A stretch of DNA of 64,000 nucleotides from Adhaeribacter pallidiroseus. GTDB taxonomy: Bacteria > Bacteroidota > Bacteroidia > Cytophagales > Hymenobacteraceae. This document shows positions 60,237-64,000 of the stretch, piece by piece. The notes under the pieces are model-generated. The model worked only from the letters and a program-made list of their open reading frames with translations, made no database searches and was not told the DNA's origin. A program made the translations under genes and the position numbers. The first letter of the stretch is position 1; every line of letters begins with the position of its first letter. The DNA lies in contig NZ_QASA01000001.1 in assembly GCF_003340495.1 (NCBI RefSeq), positions 5,828,001-5,892,000 of the forward strand, read 5' to 3'.

Positions 60237-61602
60237 TTAGAAAAGATTAGTTCTGCTTTCAGTTATGGATTTTGCATCAGAATTATCTTGTAATTCTTTA
60301 AAATAATTTGTCCAATGGCTAGTTTGACCTGTGGCATAAGTTATAATTCCTAAATCAGATAATCTATATTTTACACTTGTCTTACTAACCGTAAAAAAGT
60401 CTGCTAAAAAGGTTATTATTTTAAAAAAAATCTTCCCGATTTACCTGCTGATTATCGTAATAAATAGTTCCTTTATTTCTAATTCCATGGTTTATTTGGT
60501 ACATTATTAAACGCACAGATATGCTGTTTTTCTGCATAAGTAGTGACGCGGCAAATTGATTCGCTTGCCATTCTATCCAATGTTTTGCATTTACTAACTC
60601 ATGCTTTCCTAGTATCAAATTATATTCTGAATCTTTAAAGTTATCATATACTTCTTGATCTAGTGTGAGTTTACTATGAAGAAAAAAATGGCCTAATTCA
60701 TGAGCGAGTACAAAGGAGAATCTTTCTGTTAATTGGATAGAATGATCTATGAAAATAGATTTTGATGCATTGTTATAAAAACCTATTATTTTATTACCGT
60801 TGGAATCAAAACCTAGATCCTGATTAAAATCTGTCTTTAAACTATACTTCTGATTTAGATAGATAATGAATTTTGACAAACTTATTTTGTCGTGGTAGAT
60901 AAGTATGCCTGGATCAAATGATGTTAATATGTCAGTAGTGATTTTCTCGATTGATTCATTAGATAATCTAAGTAATCCTTGAACTTGATTGTTTTCTTTA
61001 CTTGATTTAAAAGGTTTGTTTTTAAATAAATTAGTAAAAAAGTTTTCTAAAGTAACATTCCAGGAGAATGCAGTACTATTTATTCCAAGAATCAAAGGTG
61101 CATCAAAGTTTTGTTCATCCTTAAGTTCTTTTATTGAATTATATCCATTATAAATGTTACTACTTCTATTTATTTTATGTAATTTTATATCATAAGAATT
61201 GTCATCTCCTGCTTCAATAAGCATGATCCCTTTTGATTTAGCATATCTAAAGGCTCCATCTTGGAAAGTATTATCTGTAATAAAAATCCCTTTTACATGT
61301 ACTCCAGCTACTTGTTTGATTTTATCATGAAATTCTTCGACATCACTTACAGGAACTTTGTGGTTAGAATAGCTTTTGCACTCAATTATACATAAGAGAG
61401 TATAACGTTGAGCTCCAGGTGGCCAAACCTCAATTGCTAAATCAAAAATAATATCACTTTCTCTATCTTTGGAATAATATTTCTTCTTTTTATAAATAGT
61501 ACATTGTGCAGGTATAATTCCTAATTGCTGGCTATTGATAGCATCTTCAATTAGTTTAAATGATTTTTCCTCAAAAAAATCTCCTTTGTTGACAGTACTC
61601 AT
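60237..61602 (-). CDS. Mrr-like PD-(D/E)XK nuclease fused to ImmA/IrrE metallopeptidase, with homopolymer frameshift
   Basis: The uninterrupted frame (61602-60421) gives 393 residues. The N-terminal nuclease-like domain (about 1-150) has an Asp in ESDIIFDLAIEVW and ECKSY (about 73-77), the D...ExK of restriction-endonuclease-like Mrr_cat folds, with VKGIFITDNTFQDGAFRYAKSKGI. The middle is variable. The ImmA/IrrE peptidase motif is FVLAHELGHFFLH (HExxH at about 299-303), with N-A-K-H-W-I-E-W-Q-A-N-Q-F-A. The frame ends at an 8-T run (complement of 60423-60430). Removing one T extends it by about 60 codons (...FLADFFTVSKTSVKYRLSDLGIITYATG...), a normal winged-helix-like end of ImmA proteins. 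Phase variation, sequencing error or early decay are all possible. Strongly AT-rich; probably acquired; defence or stress signalling (inference). Confidence 0.75.
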
Positions 61603-61770
61603 ATGGAGATAAAATGGATATTATTTAAATATATTTAATATGTAATATTATAAAACATAAATGGTTCTAAACTTTATTCTTAAAGTAAAAGAATGAAGTT
61701 TAGAACCGAGCATAATTGAGAAATGTCAATTTAATGTTTATTTATTATGAAGAATATAATAACACTGAAT

Positions 61771-63417
61771 CTACTTCTTATTGCTATCCACCTTTATCCG
61801 GTCGTCGCGGTTGGCGAGCTCCCAGGTGGTGTTAAATACCAGGCGGCCAATTTTTTCAATTTTATCGAATAGAATTTTATCTACTTCGTCGGTATCCTGG
61901 TGGTAATCGTCGTGCACGCCGTTAAAGAAAAAGGCTACCGGAATGTTGTGTTTCGCAAAATTATAATGATCGGAACGGTAGTAAAAACGGTTCGGATCTT
62001 CGGGATCGTTGAACCGGTAATCTAATTTTAGTTGGGTATATTGTTTGTTCGCCGCTTCGTTAATGGCGTGCAACTCCGACGATAATTTATCGGAACCAAT
62101 CACGTACACGTAGTTTTTGTCGTTTTCGTGCTCTTTATCCAGGCGGCCAATCATGTCAATATTTAAATCGACTACGGTATTTTCCAAGGGCAGTACCGGA
62201 TGGTCGGTGTAATACTCGGAGCCCAGCAAACCTTTTTCTTCGCCGGTTACGGTCATAAACAATACGCTGCGGCGGGGGCCGAAACCATCTTTTTTAGCTT
62301 GCGCAAATGCTTGCGCCAGTTCCAGTACCGTTACGGTGCCGGAACCGTCGTCGTCGGCGCCATTGTACACTTTACCATCCTGTACACCCACGTGGTCGTA
62401 ATGCGCGGTTACTACTACAATTTCGTCTTTTTTATCGGTGCCTTCTACCAAGCCCAGCACGTTTTCGGTGGGGAGCGGCTCGCGTTTACGGGCCAACTTT
62501 ACCTGAATGGTACGGATGGGTTTAAACGGCGAGGCAATGGCCTGGCTGGCTTTGCTTACCTGGCCGTGGTAGGCGGTTAGGTTGCGCGTAGTGGCGTTGA
62601 GTAAACGGCCACCCATTTCGGGGCCGATAAAAATGCCGGGTACTTCCGGCGCTTCGGCTTTTTCTTTCGGAAACTTCACCGAGGCCCGTTCGGCTACGGC
62701 TTTAATGCGGGCCACGTACTGGTTAAATTCGTCTTGGGAGGTGCGGCTGCTGATTAAAACTACGGCTAAGGCCCCTTTTTGCGCGGCTACGGTACTTTTC
62801 TTTTTCCAATCCGTAGACCAGGCCGAAGGTTTGCTGGTTTGGGTAATTAAAGATTTGCCCTGGCGGTTGGTAGGTTCGCCCACGAACATCAGGGCTACTT
62901 TACCGGTAACATCCACATTGGTGTAGTCGGTGTAAGCCGAGTCTTCGATGCCGTAACCCACGAACACCGTTTCCAGGTTTTGCTCCGTGGAAAAAGTAGG
63001 GTCGCCTTGCACGTAGAAATCATCCAGAAAAATAAACTTTTTGGCATCAATGGTTACATAGCCTTCGTCCCAGGAAGTTTTTTCGAGGTTAAAGGTTTGA
63101 TAATACGGGTTGCTGCCGTCTTTTACCGGACCAATTAGGCCATCTTCTTTAAATTGTTTAGAGATATATTCGGCGGCCATTTTCTGGCCCTTTTCGCCGG
63201 TATCTCGACCTTCGTACTCGTCGGAAGCAATAACGGTTAAGTGTTTGGTTAAGTCGGCGGCGGTAATGGTGGCCGCGTACGTTGGAGCGGCTGCCCGCAG
63301 TTTCGTTACATCGGTAATGGCTTTCTCTTCGGCCACACTGCTGATAGCTTTCGGCTTGGAACAACTCGCAGTAATTAAAGTTGCGGCTAAAGCAAGAGTA
63401 TATAAATTTTTGTTCAT
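61771..63417 (-). CDS. M28-family metallopeptidase, lipoprotein
   Basis: 548 residues. SPII signal LYTLALAATLITASCSKPK (acylated Cys at about 19). A PA-like insert (about 140-260) precedes the peptidase domain. Zinc ligands: VVTAHYDHVG (His), YNGADDDGSGTVTVLELAQAF (Asp), GEEKGLLGSEYY (Glu pair), NIDMIGR (Asp), and the final YYRSDHYNFAKHNIPVAFFFNG (His). Family members are aminopeptidases or carboxypeptidases of the periplasm or surface; the PA domain limits access to substrate. Monocistronic. Confidence 0.92.
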   Translation of the reverse strand: MNKNLYTLALAATLITASCSKPKAISSVAEEKAITDVTKLRAAAPTYAATITAADLTKHLTVIASDEYEGRDTGEKGQKMAAEYISKQFKEDGLIGPVKDGSNPYYQTFNLEKTSWDEGYVTIDAKKFIFLDDFYVQGDPTFSTEQNLETVFVGYGIEDSAYTDYTNVDVTGKVALMFVGEPTNRQGKSLITQTSKPSAWSTDWKKKSTVAAQKGALAVVLISSRTSQDEFNQYVARIKAVAERASVKFPKEKAEAPEVPGIFIGPEMGGRLLNATTRNLTAYHGQVSKASQAIASPFKPIRTIQVKLARKREPLPTENVLGLVEGTDKKDEIVVVTAHYDHVGVQDGKVYNGADDDGSGTVTVLELAQAFAQAKKDGFGPRRSVLFMTVTGEEKGLLGSEYYTDHPVLPLENTVVDLNIDMIGRLDKEHENDKNYVYVIGSDKLSSELHAINEAANKQYTQLKLDYRFNDPEDPNRFYYRSDHYNFAKHNIPVAFFFNGVHDDYHQDTDEVDKILFDKIEKIGRLVFNTTWELANRDDRIKVDSNKK

Positions 63418-63587
63418 TAGGTTACTTTCTGGTGGACAATAAAACGGGGACTACAGCATTAAAATTTAATGGTGAGAAACGAAAAAATTTAAAAAATAGC
63501 GGTTACTAGCGTTAAAAATGTTTAAAGCCTGGTTTACAGGTAGTTTATTTGCTTAAACGTTACTACTAAGCATTACAATATACTACA

Positions 63588-64000
63588 CTACGGTTTATAA
63601 ATTAAAACGGTGGCATAAGCGGCCACCCCTTCTTTTTTACCCACAAAGCCTAGTTTCTCGGTAGTGGTAGCCTTAATGGAGATAGCCTCTTCGGGCAAGT
63701 GCATAACTTCAGCCAAACAAGTTTTCATGGCCGGAATGTGCGGATTTACTTTGGGTTCCTGCAAGCAAACGGTGGAATCGATGTTACTAATTTCATAGCC
63801 GGCTTCCCGGATGAGTTTTAACACGTCGCGAAGTAAAATTTTACTGTCGATGCCTTTGTACTGCGGATCGGTGTCGGCGAAGTGGTACCCAATGTCGCGC
63901 ATATTGGCGGCGCCTAGTAACGCATCGCAGATAACGTGGATAAGGACATCGGCGTCGGAGTGGCCCAGCGCCCCGTGCGTATGCGGAATTTGTATGCCGC
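63588..64000 (-). CDS. ispF: 2-C-methyl-D-erythritol 2,4-cyclodiphosphate synthase, partial
   Basis: The frame is open through the right window edge, so the N terminus is missing (the piece after it starts ...GIQIPHTHGALGHSDADVLIH). Residues visible include the substrate and zinc-binding LGHSDADVLIHVICDALLGAANMRDIGYHFADTD (metal-binding Asp and His in HSDAD and in IGYHF), and the C-terminal KATTTEKLGFVGKKEGVAAYA with the conserved T-T-E-x-L-G. It forms the cyclic diphosphate in the MEP (non-mevalonate) isoprenoid pathway. The initial ATG at 63902 is internal to the family domain and is not the start. Confidence 0.96.
   Translation of the reverse strand, partial: GIQIPHTHGALGHSDADVLIHVICDALLGAANMRDIGYHFADTDPQYKGIDSKILLRDVLKLIREAGYEISNIDSTVCLQEPKVNPHIPAMKTCLAEVMHLPEEAISIKATTTEKLGFVGKKEGVAAYATVLIYKP

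Noticed and set aside
1-64000. tRNA or rRNA genes
   Set aside because: I looked for cloverleaf arms (GGTTCGA-type T loops with matching acceptor stems) and saw none convincing.

Overview
The window looks like chromosomal DNA of a Bacteroidota bacterium, most probably Cytophagales/Hymenobacteraceae (Adhaeribacter-like; this placement is inference). Supporting signs are a type IX secretion (T9SS) C-terminal sorting domain, many lipoproteins with short SPII signals, polysaccharide-degrading enzymes (GH43, GH95, a sulfatase), a nagB-PIG-L deaminase fusion, AT-rich spacers full of AAATTTAAAAA tracts, and TAnnTTTG-like promoter elements.

Layout. 1-253 is the 3' end of an EEP nuclease/phosphatase gene. 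479-3817 and 19202-25809 are two clusters of small, AT-rich, plus-strand ORFs. Each ORF is followed by a 50-70 nt imperfect palindrome bounded by (R)YYYAAC-like and GTTRRRY-like heptamers. I read these as integron attC sites and the ORFs as gene cassettes, including a higBA toxin-antitoxin pair. No integrase lies in the window, so this resembles a CALIN (attC cluster lacking integrase) or the distal part of a chromosomal integron. Two nearly identical group II introns (1494-3337 and 20507-22350) sit antisense to the cassettes, at the same position inside two different attC-like sites. This is the behaviour described for group IIC-attC introns.

Between the clusters (4147-19046) lie a frameshifted IS630-type element, a 1545-residue T9SS-exported protein with about 21 repeats, small secreted or lipoproteins, a DUF1080 protein, a PQQ dehydrogenase with an inserted haem c domain, an EamA permease and an aldehyde dehydrogenase. 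An IS5-type element (19267-20165) lies at the left edge of the second cluster.

25912-29962 holds AraC regulators interleaved with SDR and NmrA oxidoreductases. 31058-32316 is a GntR-slipin operon with a perfect palindrome at its promoter. 32594-36512 holds an RraA-like protein, GH43 and a PPOX flavoprotein. 36852-38639 is an AT-rich OLD-like ATPase/TOPRIM nuclease (candidate defence gene). 39102-41008 is a divergent AraC/quinone-reductase pair. 41669-49913 holds an HIBADH-like reductase, FabF, a Na+/H+ antiporter, a sulfatase and GH95. 50283-53529 is a ROK regulator with nagB-PIG-L (amino-sugar use). 53692-58995 holds an epoxide-hydrolase-like enzyme, a HAD phosphatase, and an ECF sigma / anti-sigma-like / twin lipoprotein operon. 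59202-61602 holds a broken Fic gene and an Mrr-like nuclease fused to an ImmA/IrrE peptidase. 61771-64000 holds an M28 peptidase and the partial ispF gene.

A dispersed ~185 nt non-coding repeat family (four good copies, one decayed) sits in the spacers at 27.9, 30.6, 33.6, 33.9 and 41.5 kb.
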